From positions 1 to 22,002 of IMG/VR virus record IMGVR_UViG_3300042485_003947: a stretch of DNA of 22,002 nt, one strand, 5' to 3'. The notes below the pieces were generated by a model. That model worked only from the letters and a program-made list of their open reading frames with translations. It had not been told where the DNA came from and did not search any database. This DNA comes from a virus. The position numbers and the translations under genes are program-made. The first letter of the stretch is position 1. Each line of letters starts with the position of its first letter. Positions 14,328 through 20,890 of this stretch are shown here, piece by piece.

Positions 14328-14729
14328 ATGACAGATAAATTCAATGTATACTTATACAACGCAGAAGTTAAAAAAATAGTTGATGGAGATACATTTGATA
14401 TCCTTATTGACCTAGGATTTGATACTTTTAGAAAAGGTAGAGTAAGATTATATGGAATAAATACTCCAGAGAGTCGCACTTCAAATCTTGAAGAAAAGAA
14501 AATGGGATTGGCTGCTAAAGAGTTTACCGATCAATGGATCACTGCTGCAGGTAGAAAAATTAAAATAGAAACAATTCTTGATAAAAATGAGAAGTACGGA
14601 AGAATACTTGCTAGAGTGTGGAACGAAGCAGGAGCTTGTCTGAACACCGATATAGTTGCTGCAGGGTTAGCCAGAGAATATTTTGGTGTAGGCGATAAGA
14701 CATTCCAGGAATTCAAGAAAGAAAAGTAA
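14328..14729 (+). CDS. Staphylococcal-nuclease-like (thermonuclease-type) endonuclease
   Basis: A 133-residue SNase-domain protein that would cleave DNA or RNA with a calcium-type mechanism. It has VDGDTFD with D19/D21, R40 in GRVRLYG (equivalent to R35 of the staphylococcal enzyme), T46-P-E48 (equivalent to T41 and E43), and R92 in KYGRILARVW (equivalent to R87). The metal-ligand Asp at D40 of the model is Asn here (N45), a change I have seen in phage homologues. It has no signal peptide, so it acts inside the cell. AAAGGA lies over the upstream stop as RBS. Its TAA overlaps the next ATG by 1 nt. A role in host-DNA breakdown or repair is inference. Confidence 0.88.
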   Translation: MTDKFNVYLYNAEVKKIVDGDTFDILIDLGFDTFRKGRVRLYGINTPESRTSNLEEKKMGLAAKEFTDQWITAAGRKIKIETILDKNEKYGRILARVWNEAGACLNTDIVAAGLAREYFGVGDKTFQEFKKEK

Positions 14730-15133
14730 TGCAAACATTTTTACCATATCCTGATTTTGTGCAATCAGTAAAAGTTTTAGACTACCGTCGGTTGGGCAAA
14801 CAAAGAGTAGAAACATTCCAAGTCCTTAACATATTGATGGAAAGAACTCCCACTAAGGGTTGGCGCAATCATCCAGTTACACGCATGTGGACTGGATATG
14901 AAGAAGCTTTAAAGTTGTATCAAAACTATACTATCCTTGAATGGATAGATAGAGGATATAAAAATAATATGAAGTTTGAAGATGTAAATCATTCTTCTAT
15001 TATTTATCCAGGTTGGTTTGGTCAAGACTTGTTTCATAGATCTCATAGATCTAATCTTCTTAGAAAAGATTACGAATATTATTCCCAGTACTTTGACGAA
15101 GCACCAGATTTAGAGTATCATTGGCCAGTATGA
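14729..15133 (+). CDS. MSMEG_6728 family / pyrimidine-dimer DNA glycosylase-like protein
   Basis: A 134-residue protein that opens MQTFLPYPDF, then S-V-K-VLDYRRLGKQRVE, GW-NHPVTRMW, and later FHRSHRSNLLRKD-YY and YHWP. This is the conserved layout of the MSMEG_6728 family, which profile libraries group with pyrimidine-dimer DNA glycosylases (Pyr_excise, the T4 DenV class). DenV cuts at UV-induced pyrimidine dimers; whether this family does so is not established. The invariant basic and His residues (R20, R21, H49, H103) fit nucleic-acid binding. The start codon overlaps the SNase stop and the end overlaps the next ATG by 4 nt, so the three genes are translationally coupled. It is probably a DNA repair or base-modification-related factor. 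Confidence 0.85.
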   Translation: MQTFLPYPDFVQSVKVLDYRRLGKQRVETFQVLNILMERTPTKGWRNHPVTRMWTGYEEALKLYQNYTILEWIDRGYKNNMKFEDVNHSSIIYPGWFGQDLFHRSHRSNLLRKDYEYYSQYFDEAPDLEYHWPV

Positions 15134-15534
15134 GCATTACAGTTTATTTAGCTGGCGCTATGGATTACGTTGGCGACTACGCAAAAGGTTGGAGACAAGA
15201 GGCTACATTCATGTTATCCCTACGTGGATACAAGGTTCTTGATCCAACATCTATACCGGAAGATTGCACGATGTCTCCGGATGAAATTGTACAAAAAAAT
15301 CTATTTATGCAGAAGAAATCAGATCTTCTTCTGGTAGAATACATGTTAGAGAATAGAGCTTACATAGGTACTGATTACGAAATGGCTTGGGCTAAAATGA
15401 ATAATCAACCAACAGTGGTCATCTGCTCTAATCAGAATAAAGATCGTCCATATATGAAATATATGGCCACAAGACTTGCAGATACACTGCAAGATGCTAT
15501 AGAATATATAGCAATCCATTATCCAACAAAATAA
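15130..15534 (+). CDS. Nucleoside 2-deoxyribosyltransferase-like protein
   Basis: Starting at ATG 15130 gives 134 residues and a classic ATGA overlap with the upstream gene; a TTG at 15121 is an alternative start. SITVYLAGAMDY, then KSDLLLVEYM, then YIGTDYEMAWAK and PTVVI match the fold of nucleoside 2-deoxyribosyltransferases: a Rossmann-like protein whose catalytic Glu is in a GT..E...A motif (E84 here), with D65. The reaction swaps the base on a deoxynucleoside or hydrolyses the N-glycosidic bond. Some phage members act as nucleotide hydrolases or in base modification. Beside thyX, dCMP deaminase and the glycosyltransferases it suggests pyrimidine remodelling; the substrate is unknown. Confidence 0.85.
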   Translation: MSITVYLAGAMDYVGDYAKGWRQEATFMLSLRGYKVLDPTSIPEDCTMSPDEIVQKNLFMQKKSDLLLVEYMLENRAYIGTDYEMAWAKMNNQPTVVICSNQNKDRPYMKYMATRLADTLQDAIEYIAIHYPTK

Positions 15535-15546
15535 AAGGAAAAAATA

Positions 15547-15738
15547 ATGTCAGACAATAAGTTCAAATACTTTGCTGTTACAACAACTAGCTTAGTTAAG
15601 GCTAATAATAAAACAGAAGCACAAAATGTAGCCATGGGTCGCCGTGGATCAGATGGAGAGCTCTTGTTCAAGTCAACAGAAATTGAACGCATTTCGTCAG
15701 TAGAAGCACGTGAGCAATTAGAAGAATTCACGGCCTGA
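15547..15738 (+). CDS. Small unknown protein
   Basis: A 63-residue protein with a strong RBS (AAAGGA at 15534-15539, then an A-rich spacer). It reads as a small alpha/beta domain: a beta strand FKYFAVTTTSLVKA, a helix NKTEAQNVAMGRR, then LLFKSTEIERISSVEAREQLEE. It has Lys/Arg/Glu on the surface and no membrane segment or Cys. I do not recognise the family. It is the last gene before a terminator, which fits a modest-size accessory protein. Confidence 0.65.
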   Translation: MSDNKFKYFAVTTTSLVKANNKTEAQNVAMGRRGSDGELLFKSTEIERISSVEAREQLEEFTA

Positions 15739-15752
15739 TATTAATTATCTTT

Positions 15753-15792
15753 AGTGGGGGGGTTGGGTTTTCCTGACCCCCCACTTTATTTA
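15753..15792 (+). terminator. Rho-independent terminator with G7/C6 arms
   Basis: AGTGGGGGG (15753-15761) pairs with CCCCCCACT (15777-15785), giving a 9-bp stem and a 15-nt loop, followed by TTATTTAT. It lies 15 nt after the small-protein stop. Because the loop holds GGGTTTTCC, an inner stem is also possible. It should end the metabolic transcript. Confidence 0.85.
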
Positions 15793-15805
15793 TAAAGAGG
15801 AAAAA

Positions 15806-16492
15806 ATGTTAATAGCACAAATGGTTGGAAAAAATGAATCAGGAAGATTCTTAGATAAAGTACTTGAAAGACTATCAACTCAAGTAGATAAGATTGTATT
15901 TACTGACGACTGTTCAGAGGATGATACAGTACAAATAGCCTCTAAGTACGCTGAGGTTTTTAGCAACAATGAAACAATGTTTGAAAAGCATGAGGGTCAT
16001 CTAAGACTCAATGCTTGGAAAAACTTAGAGACAGTAGCTAAAGAAGGTGACTGGATAATTGCAATTGATTGCGACGAAATGCTCTTCCATGAAGATGGCA
16101 TAGAAATTAGAAAAGTTTTACAGTCAAGCCCTTATGATGTGGCGAACGTTAGGTTCTATCATATGTGGAACGAAACACAGTATAGGGTTGACAAATTATG
16201 GGCTCCTAATAATAGCTCTAGAATTTTTAGATACAAAAATGGTGGGACATTCTTAGACAAGAAGCTTGCCTGCGGTTCTGAACCAACCTATGTGGTTGAA
16301 TGGTTGAATCAAAGAAACTATTGGGTTCACTCAGGTCTAGTTATGCAACACCTTGGTTATGCTAGAGATGAAGATAAAGTAATTAAACATAAAAGATATA
16401 TGTCCATAGATAAAGGTGAGTTCCACAACATACAACATATTGAGTCTATTGTAGATCCTAATCCCGTACTAGTAAATTGGAATTTAAAATGA
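15806..16492 (+). CDS. GT2-family (GT-A fold) glycosyltransferase
   Basis: A 228-residue GT-A enzyme. The N-terminal strand and VGKNESGRFLDKVL, then VFTDDCSEDDT at 31-41, and IAIDCDEML with the DCD metal motif at 88-90 are diagnostic of GT2 transferases. The C-terminal half (HSGLVMQHLGY at about 192-202, then HKRYMSID) is typical of the capping part. The substrate is unknown. It begins 67 nt after the upstream stop, right behind a terminator, with an AAAGAGG RBS 5-7 nt upstream of the ATG. The next gene overlaps its stop by 4 nt, so it is co-translated with the GT-D-like protein. Confidence 0.9.
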   Translation: MLIAQMVGKNESGRFLDKVLERLSTQVDKIVFTDDCSEDDTVQIASKYAEVFSNNETMFEKHEGHLRLNAWKNLETVAKEGDWIIAIDCDEMLFHEDGIEIRKVLQSSPYDVANVRFYHMWNETQYRVDKLWAPNNSSRIFRYKNGGTFLDKKLACGSEPTYVVEWLNQRNYWVHSGLVMQHLGYARDEDKVIKHKRYMSIDKGEFHNIQHIESIVDPNPVLVNWNLK

Positions 16493-17166
16493 AAACATAT
16501 AACACTAAAGAAACCATAATCAAGGTAACAGAACTTATGGAGAAGAAAAAAAGATTTGCTTTTGTATCATATACAAGATCTTCATTCTTCTCTATACTGG
16601 GGGATATCAAGGGTGATAAAAAACCACCAAAGAATTTCGTTCAGTCAATACTTACTAGTATCACTTCTAATGATCCACAATACATTGCTGGAGTACAGCC
16701 TGACTTTATCCATTCACAGCAAGACAAGCTTAGTAAAGTAGGCTTAAAAGATAAGGTGTTTTATGACTCATGCTTTCTTGAAAATTATATCAACCAAGAC
16801 TATGACATATTCAATACGTTCATGCAGTACTATTTTAAGCATAATAAGGTATTAGTCATTTCTTTTCAGCATAAATCTAATATTGGAAAGTTTTTCTCTA
16901 AAGACTCTGCATTCATACAAGTCCCATATAATGATTTTTATGATAAGATAGATTCAATAATAGCTCAAGTTTCTGAGTTTGATAACGAATATCAAATGTG
17001 CGTACTAGATTGCCCCATGTTTGCTTCTGCTTTAGCTCCCAAGCTTTGGGAAAAAACAAAGATGTCAATTTTAGACCTTGGGAAAACACTAACTGTAGCA
17101 CGAGCATTTGATAGAAATAAAGAGGGTGGACTTGAAGAAAAATTGGGAAGAACACCAAGACGATGA
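16489..17166 (+). CDS. Possible GT-D-fold glycosyltransferase
   Basis: ATG 16489 overlaps the upstream TGA (ATGA), giving 225 residues; a TTG at 16477 is in frame but less likely. The C-terminal half, VLVISFQHKSN, a Phe/Pro-rich loop (IQVPYNDFYDKIDSII), CVLDCPMFASALAPKLW and MSILDLGKTLTVARAF, resembles the order seen in DUF1792/GT-D glycosyltransferases: a strand-loop, then a strand with a Gly/Ala helix, then a final ID(I/L)G element. The expected acidic motif is not clear, so the assignment is tentative. It is coupled to a GT2 enzyme, which fits a glycosylation pair. The 3' end overlaps the following nuclease gene by about 35 nt. Confidence 0.6.
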   Translation: MKTYNTKETIIKVTELMEKKKRFAFVSYTRSSFFSILGDIKGDKKPPKNFVQSILTSITSNDPQYIAGVQPDFIHSQQDKLSKVGLKDKVFYDSCFLENYINQDYDIFNTFMQYYFKHNKVLVISFQHKSNIGKFFSKDSAFIQVPYNDFYDKIDSIIAQVSEFDNEYQMCVLDCPMFASALAPKLWEKTKMSILDLGKTLTVARAFDRNKEGGLEEKLGRTPRR

Positions 17167-17776
17167 TGAGTTTCTTAAAGATCTTTTGTTTGAAAGTAAT
17201 TTATCTTTAACTCAGATAGCATCAGAACTATCTTTTTCAGTTGCTAACTTAAATAAAAGAATAAAACAACTAGGTCTTTCTTGGATAAAAGAAAAAAATA
17301 AAAAGATGTCAAGAGGTCAAACGGCCTTGACTCTAGTTATGAAAAAACTTTTACCAGGAGAAGAAATTGTTAATGAGCATCACTTAGGTGATAAACTTAG
17401 GTTAGATGTATACTGCCCAAAATATAATCTTGCTGCAGAGTATCATGGTAGACAGCATTTTTTTTACACTCAAAGATTTTTCAATACAATATATGAGTTT
17501 GAAGAAGCTCAAAAAAGAGATGAAAAAAAGATGCAAATGTGCAAAGAGTTAGGCATAGCTCTTATCGTTTTTAGATACAACGACAACCTATCAGAAGAAT
17601 CCGTATATGATAGAATGTTGCAAGCAATAAAAAACGCACCAGATATGCCAGTACGTGTTGAAAAAAGAACACTAAAAAATAATCAATTTTACTTAGAGTC
17701 AAAGAAAAAAAACTCTGAAAGTAGAAAAGCTTATTATAAAAAAATAAAGGAAAAAAGAAAACAAGATGGAACCTGA
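17132..17776 (+). CDS. HTH + Vsr/DUF559-like PD-(D/E)xK endonuclease
   Basis: The start is uncertain: TTG 17132 lies 5 nt behind AAAGAGGG and gives 214 residues, while GTG 17126 and TTG 17108 are alternatives. Residues 25-51 (LTQIASELSFSVANLNKRIKQLGLS) form a helix-turn-helix. Residues 80-150 match the Vsr/DUF559 nuclease core: LRLDVYCPKYNLAAEYHG with D92 and E103-x-H105, then RDEKK and a GIALIVFRY strand. A basic Lys-rich tail follows. Such nucleases cut DNA and often move as homing-type genes; this could also be a phage recombination nuclease. It overlaps the GT-D-like gene (35 nt) and the helicase gene (11 nt). Confidence 0.75.
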   Translation: MKKNWEEHQDDDEFLKDLLFESNLSLTQIASELSFSVANLNKRIKQLGLSWIKEKNKKMSRGQTALTLVMKKLLPGEEIVNEHHLGDKLRLDVYCPKYNLAAEYHGRQHFFYTQRFFNTIYEFEEAQKRDEKKMQMCKELGIALIVFRYNDNLSEESVYDRMLQAIKNAPDMPVRVEKRTLKNNQFYLESKKKNSESRKAYYKKIKEKRKQDGT

Positions 17777-19235
17777 GCTAGATACGGAACAAAAAGATAA
17801 AGAATTCCCAGTCGAGTATCAAATATTTGCTCTTTCACTTAGAGAAAAAGATGCAATAATCTTTTTCGACGCTTTCCTTCCTGAAGATATAGTGGGAACA
17901 ATACATGGTCAGACTGGGATAAATGAGTTCTATAAAGCGCTCCTTGCTTATCACCACACCACAAAGCTAAACGTAGTAGACCCTATAGCTTTTAAGGTAT
18001 GGCTAGATTCCGAGACTGATATCTATTCTGCATTAGGTGGAGCTTCTGGTGTTGGAATAATGATGGATATTCTAATGTCCATAGAGTTGTCTACTCCTGA
18101 GTCTATTACTAAGTTAATAAAACATAAAGCCAATAAGAGAAAGCAATTGGACTCTCTGCAGGAGCTCCAGATTTTAATTACTCAAAAAGGTGAAAAAAAT
18201 GAAAAAGATATATTTCGAATATCTCAAATTACTTCCGACATCAAAGATCTTGAAGGTGAGTTAAATTACAATCCTTTAGATAACGTTACAACTGCTAACG
18301 ACATATCCAAGAGAGCAGAAGATTTACTTGAAATACCAAACTTTTTGCCGACACAATACAAATCTTTAAATAGAGCTATGGGTTATACTGATGAGGGCGG
18401 TTTCTTTAAGGGTGCAGTACATGCGATAATTGCAGGCTCAGGAAAAGGAAAGAGCACATTCGCAAAGTGTCTGATCAATCATTGGGCAGACACAGGCTAT
18501 AGAGTTCTCTACGTAAACTTTGAAGAAGCAATTTCCCACTGGGAAAGAGTTTTAATGACTCAAATAATTGGTAAGAATGTTTACAAAGAGTCTGGCACTT
18601 GGAATGAAGAGCAAAAAAATAAGTATCTTAAAATTTTTAGAGATAAGTTAGACCAATGGGGTGATAGATTCATGGTAAGACATGACCCAGACACTCCTTA
18701 TTTTGAGGACTTAGAAAGATGGCTTAGAGATATCATGGGAAGTGCCGATCGCATTCCAGATGTGATTGTTATAGATACTATCCAGTCTATGTTTACAAAG
18801 GGTGGAAAAGGAAAACCTCGTTGGGGTGAATTTGAAGAAATGATGGTTCGCTTGGAGAAGCTAGCAAGAGACATGAACTGCGTTCTAATTATTACTGCCC
18901 AAGAAAACTCAAATAGAATGAAAGAAAAGAGAGAAGTAGTTCAACAATCTGATACAGGTGGTTCATTAGCCATACAACAAAAGTGTGCGGTTACAATATT
19001 TATCACAGATAAAAAGTTAGTTAGTGGTGATGACTCAGAAGATGAAAATGTAATGCAACTTCAGATACCAAAAAATAGAATTACAGGATCTACTTTTGTA
19101 TATGATTCTCCTCTGGTAAAATATGTAGACGAAAGAAAAACATATGAAGAATATGAAGCAATTACCCAAAAGAGTTACAATCAAGATTTAGGTTTTGATG
19201 TCAGCGATCTAGCTGATTCAATGAGCGTTATTTAG
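17766..19235 (+). CDS. DnaB-type replicative DNA helicase
   Basis: A 489-residue hexameric helicase of the RecA-fold DnaB (SF4) class that unwinds the replication fork with ATP. Residues 18-105 look like the helical DnaB N-domain and 120-165 like a linker. The C-terminal motor has Walker A AGSGKGKST (223-231), the catalytic Glu E254 in NFEEAIS, Walker B VIVIDTIQ (D337) and a sensor Q379 in TAQEN. Length and motif order match phage DnaB proteins. There is no sign of an embedded primase; a separate primase lies at 20874. It overlaps the nuclease gene upstream and leads to a Fe-S protein 6 nt downstream. Confidence 0.93.
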   Translation: MEPELDTEQKDKEFPVEYQIFALSLREKDAIIFFDAFLPEDIVGTIHGQTGINEFYKALLAYHHTTKLNVVDPIAFKVWLDSETDIYSALGGASGVGIMMDILMSIELSTPESITKLIKHKANKRKQLDSLQELQILITQKGEKNEKDIFRISQITSDIKDLEGELNYNPLDNVTTANDISKRAEDLLEIPNFLPTQYKSLNRAMGYTDEGGFFKGAVHAIIAGSGKGKSTFAKCLINHWADTGYRVLYVNFEEAISHWERVLMTQIIGKNVYKESGTWNEEQKNKYLKIFRDKLDQWGDRFMVRHDPDTPYFEDLERWLRDIMGSADRIPDVIVIDTIQSMFTKGGKGKPRWGEFEEMMVRLEKLARDMNCVLIITAQENSNRMKEKREVVQQSDTGGSLAIQQKCAVTIFITDKKLVSGDDSEDENVMQLQIPKNRITGSTFVYDSPLVKYVDERKTYEEYEAITQKSYNQDLGFDVSDLADSMSVI

Positions 19236-19241
19236 GAAGTT

Positions 19242-20045
19242 ATGTTAAAACTAACAGTTAAAGAATTAAAAGATTACCAGTTGTGCGGAAGACTATATGA
19301 CTATAGGTATGTAGACAAGCTTACCGAAAAAATAGGCGGGAGAGATCTAACTTACATAAAGTATGAGAATGCTTTAAAGAGTATTGTTAATTTCTTTTTT
19401 TACAAAAAACAATCAGGATCAGTACCCTCTTATGCTTCTTTATTGAATAGGTGGGAGAAGATATGGTACCCCAAGGGCACTACTGCATATGATATAACAC
19501 ACGAACAACACGAAAGTTTCTATGGCAATAATGCAAGTCTTACCAGCAGAGCTGCTTCAGCTTTATTGGCTATATCAGAAAACTTTTCAGACAGTGGAAT
19601 CATACCTATTGCAATCGACGAAGAGTTTATAATACCAGTCAACAACAAGGTTGCTATAACTGACAAGTTTGATTTGATTTATTACTACAATAAAAAAATA
19701 TATGTAGTTAAATGGGTTTTTAATATAAAGTTTAAAAAACAATATCTGTATTCAACAGACTTTGCGGTAATGAACATGAGCTATTTTAGTAAGTATGGAA
19801 ACAAAATAGACATAACAGAGTTTGGTTACTATGATCTTTTAAATCCTAAGTCTAACTTTACTAAGTTTGAAAGCAAGAAAGAAGATCTTGAAACAGTAGA
19901 TGCGTGGTGCTCTACGCTTTTTGAGGATAAATTATTCTTGCCAAGAAGAGGTATGATTTCATACTGCACCTCATGTCCACATGATGCAGTTTGTTCTAAG
20001 TGGAATGTAAGTACAAAAAAGGATGGACAAACAAATGTCAAATAA
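19242..20045 (+). CDS. Cas4/RecB-like Fe-S protein with degenerate nuclease site
   Basis: A 267-residue protein resembling the PD-(D/E)xK superfamily members Cas4, AddB and phage exonucleases. The N-terminal LTVKELKDYQLCGRLYDY places C15 as in the CPRKY-type segment. The C-terminal cluster C242-x2-C245-x5-C251 (CTSCPHDAVC) would complete a four-Cys Fe-S site. D144 (ITDKFDLI) matches the metal-binding Asp. The next strand, where D/E-x-K is expected, reads KIYVVKWVF (152-160), so the catalytic acid and Lys appear lost. It may bind DNA as a structural or recombination factor without cutting. No CRISPR is near. It sits between the helicase and HD genes. Confidence 0.75.
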   Translation: MLKLTVKELKDYQLCGRLYDYRYVDKLTEKIGGRDLTYIKYENALKSIVNFFFYKKQSGSVPSYASLLNRWEKIWYPKGTTAYDITHEQHESFYGNNASLTSRAASALLAISENFSDSGIIPIAIDEEFIIPVNNKVAITDKFDLIYYYNKKIYVVKWVFNIKFKKQYLYSTDFAVMNMSYFSKYGNKIDITEFGYYDLLNPKSNFTKFESKKEDLETVDAWCSTLFEDKLFLPRRGMISYCTSCPHDAVCSKWNVSTKKDGQTNVK

Positions 20046-20721
20046 TATACTTGATGAAATATTATCAGAAAATAATAGTGTTATACCTAAAAAAGATGAA
20101 GACAAAATACTCCAGCCAATCTTAGATGAAATTAATTATATATTTGATGAGTCTATAAAGTCTTTCGTAAGAGCTATACTCTTAAGAGCTTCTAGCTTTT
20201 GGTCTATACCATCTAGTTTTTCTGGCAAGTATCATCCAGCTGATGAGCACAACTATGGTGGCAATGTTCTTCACACAAAAAGAGTTGTTAGAGCAGCAAA
20301 GATAATGTGTGAATCATACTCCCTATCTAGAGAAGATACGGACATAGTATTTGCAGCTTGCATATTGCACGATGTTACTAAAGGTATTAAGCTAGATGGA
20401 GAAGACTCTTTTCATTATGATCCAATGCATCCTTATACTGTTGCAAGACTGGTGCAAAAATGTCAAGAAGACGACAAGAACTATGCTTCAGAGTCCCAAT
20501 CTTCAACGCTTTTTATATCTGAGGAAGTCGTGCAATCAATCCTGAGACTAGTAAGATGTCACCTAGGACCATGGTCTCCAGTACCAGAAACTATTCCTAT
20601 TACATATATGGACATGATAGTCCACCTTGCAGATAACGTTGCATCAAAGGTTCATTATATTGTAGATGGAGAAAATGTAAATTTAGAAAGATGGAAGACG
20701 CAAAAAGATGAACGAAATTGA
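20035..20721 (+). CDS. HD-domain phosphohydrolase
   Basis: The start at ATG 20035 sits 11 nt from AAAAGGA and gives 228 residues; ATG 20023 would overlap that RBS. The HD signature is complete: H80 in GGNVLHTKRV, H112-D113 in ILHDVTKG, H132 in MHPYTVAR, H176 in RCHLGPW, and D200 in HLADNVASK. HD proteins use two metals to hydrolyse phosphate esters, nucleotides or RNA ends. The spacing resembles YhaM-like exoribonucleases and nucleotide phosphohydrolases more than HD-GYP. It overlaps the Cas4-like gene by 11 nt and the next small gene by 14 nt, within the replication cassette. Substrate unknown. Confidence 0.87.
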   Translation: MSNNILDEILSENNSVIPKKDEDKILQPILDEINYIFDESIKSFVRAILLRASSFWSIPSSFSGKYHPADEHNYGGNVLHTKRVVRAAKIMCESYSLSREDTDIVFAACILHDVTKGIKLDGEDSFHYDPMHPYTVARLVQKCQEDDKNYASESQSSTLFISEEVVQSILRLVRCHLGPWSPVPETIPITYMDMIVHLADNVASKVHYIVDGENVNLERWKTQKDERN

Positions 20722-20890
20722 TGATCGTTTATTAAAAAGATTTACCGCAATAAAAAAGATGGAATATTTCATAGAAGAATCTGTGTATTATAGAACTCAT
20801 TCCGAAGAAATGATAAAAGATAATAAGATGATTTTGTGGAATTCAAAACAAGAATCTGGTAAAATACCACTGTATGAAAATAGAAGTTGA
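20708..20890 (+). CDS. Small unknown protein between HD and primase genes
   Basis: A 60-residue protein, helical and charged (LLKRFTAIKKMEYFIEESVYYRTHSEEM). It overlaps the HD-domain gene by 14 nt and the primase gene by 17 nt, so it is translationally coupled to both. It has no Cys, signal peptide or membrane helix. The family is not recognised; a regulator or primase-accessory role is conceivable from position alone. Confidence 0.6.
   Translation: MNEIDDRLLKRFTAIKKMEYFIEESVYYRTHSEEMIKDNKMILWNSKQESGKIPLYENRS

Noticed and set aside
17108-17166. Programmed frameshift joining the GT-D-like and nuclease genes
   Set aside because: Each protein is complete with its own domain, and an RBS precedes the second; simple overlap explains it.
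19242-20045. CRISPR-associated Cas4
   Set aside because: No CRISPR repeats or cas genes are seen in the window, and the position within a replication cassette suggests a phage exonuclease-like homologue.
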